Shown here piece after piece: positions 63,962 to 64,000 of a DNA stretch of 64,000 bases. The number at the start of each line of letters is the position of its first letter. Within the stretch, counting starts at the first letter, position 1. Under the pieces are notes generated by a model. It was not told where the DNA came from. It worked only from the letters and a program-made list of their open reading frames with translations, and did not search any database. The position numbers and the translations under genes were made by a program. Location: the NCBI GenBank assembly GCA_001650895.1, contig LXYH01000030.1, forward strand, positions 36,786-100,785. Direction: 5' to 3'. This stretch comes from Rhodobacteraceae bacterium EhC02 (GTDB lineage: Bacteria; Pseudomonadota; Alphaproteobacteria; Rhodobacterales; Rhodobacteraceae).

Positions 63962-64000
63962 GATTTCCACCGAGAACTGACCCGGGTTTTCCATCGAGAA
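63962..64000. mobile_element. Probable terminus of an IS21-type insertion element (cut by the window edge)
   Basis: TTTCCACCGAGAAC at 63964-63977 recurs as TTTCCATCGAGAA at 63988-64000, a 24-base period. Such tandem CGAGAA(CT)GACCCGG-type units are typical of IS21-family ends as I recall them. The transposase genes would lie to the right of the window. Confidence 0.5.

Noticed and set aside
1..64000. CRISPR arrays, tRNA or rRNA genes
   Set aside because: No regularly spaced direct repeats of CRISPR form, and no cloverleaf with TTC-family T-loop was recognised in the intergenic regions by eye; a covariance-model scan could still find a missed short RNA.

Overview
The window is a high-GC, densely packed chromosomal segment of an alphaproteobacterium. 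It most likely comes from the Rhodobacterales (Roseobacter/Paracoccaceae group). Support comes from gene content: a complete beta-hydroxyaspartate cycle operon, a phosphatidylcholine synthase, a TRAP transporter, a DUF1127 micro-protein, a cupin with DMSP-lyase-type metal motifs, and a short dispersed repeat that recurs between genes. No rRNA, tRNA or CRISPR array was seen.

Layout. 1-4904: bhcABCD (glyoxylate assimilation; bhcD runs off the left edge) divergent from the IclR-type regulator bhcR. 4908-9842: a conserved hypothetical gene, the Holliday-junction operon ruvCAB, a DUF1127 gene behind a structured leader, a one-TM protein and prmA. 9878-15347: MATE and MFS transporters, a DddW-like cupin, a YeeE/YedE sulfur transporter and purU. 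15348-15702 holds three copies of a palindromic repeat. 15703-24037: housekeeping genes priA, fsa, DUF484, xerC, pcs and ileS. 24283-28646: a truncated haemoglobin, the ycjX-GNAT-ycjF operon and truA. 28703-35856: an apparent seven-gene operon joining a TRAP transporter (dctPQM), a bile-acid-symporter-like carrier and 5-oxoprolinase (pxpBCA), divergent from a MarR-like regulator across two overlapping palindromes. 35860-46327: a cytochrome P450, then the acetate-use block acs, adk, a DUF4212/SSS symporter pair, a cNMP-CBS-DUF294 signalling protein, a membrane protein and a membrane-anchored DnaQ-type exonuclease. 46360-52534: a TetR-controlled operon for a methylcrotonyl/geranyl-CoA-type carboxylase with an acyl-CoA dehydrogenase and an enoyl-CoA hydratase. 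It is closer in layout to acyclic terpene (atu) than to leucine (liu) catabolism.

52723-56673 looks like the ruin of a type VI secretion locus. A DUF6931 protein and an FHA (TagH) protein are intact. Next come the first about 20 codons of tssA, fused out of frame to the 3' half of a DUF4123 effector-adaptor gene. A damaged candidate toxin and a possible immunity gene follow.

56674-64000 is compositionally different (lower GC, different codon use) and carries the most unusual genes. A 1616-residue protein combines a NERD nuclease-like domain, a degenerate kinase-like domain, a second kinase-like domain and an Upf1-type SF1 helicase. It is tightly coupled to a 487-residue partner with no recognised domain. 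The right end holds a truncated foreign reading frame, a terminator, and a tandem sequence that looks like the tip of an IS21-type element. I read this as a horizontally acquired candidate defence island beside a decayed T6SS locus.
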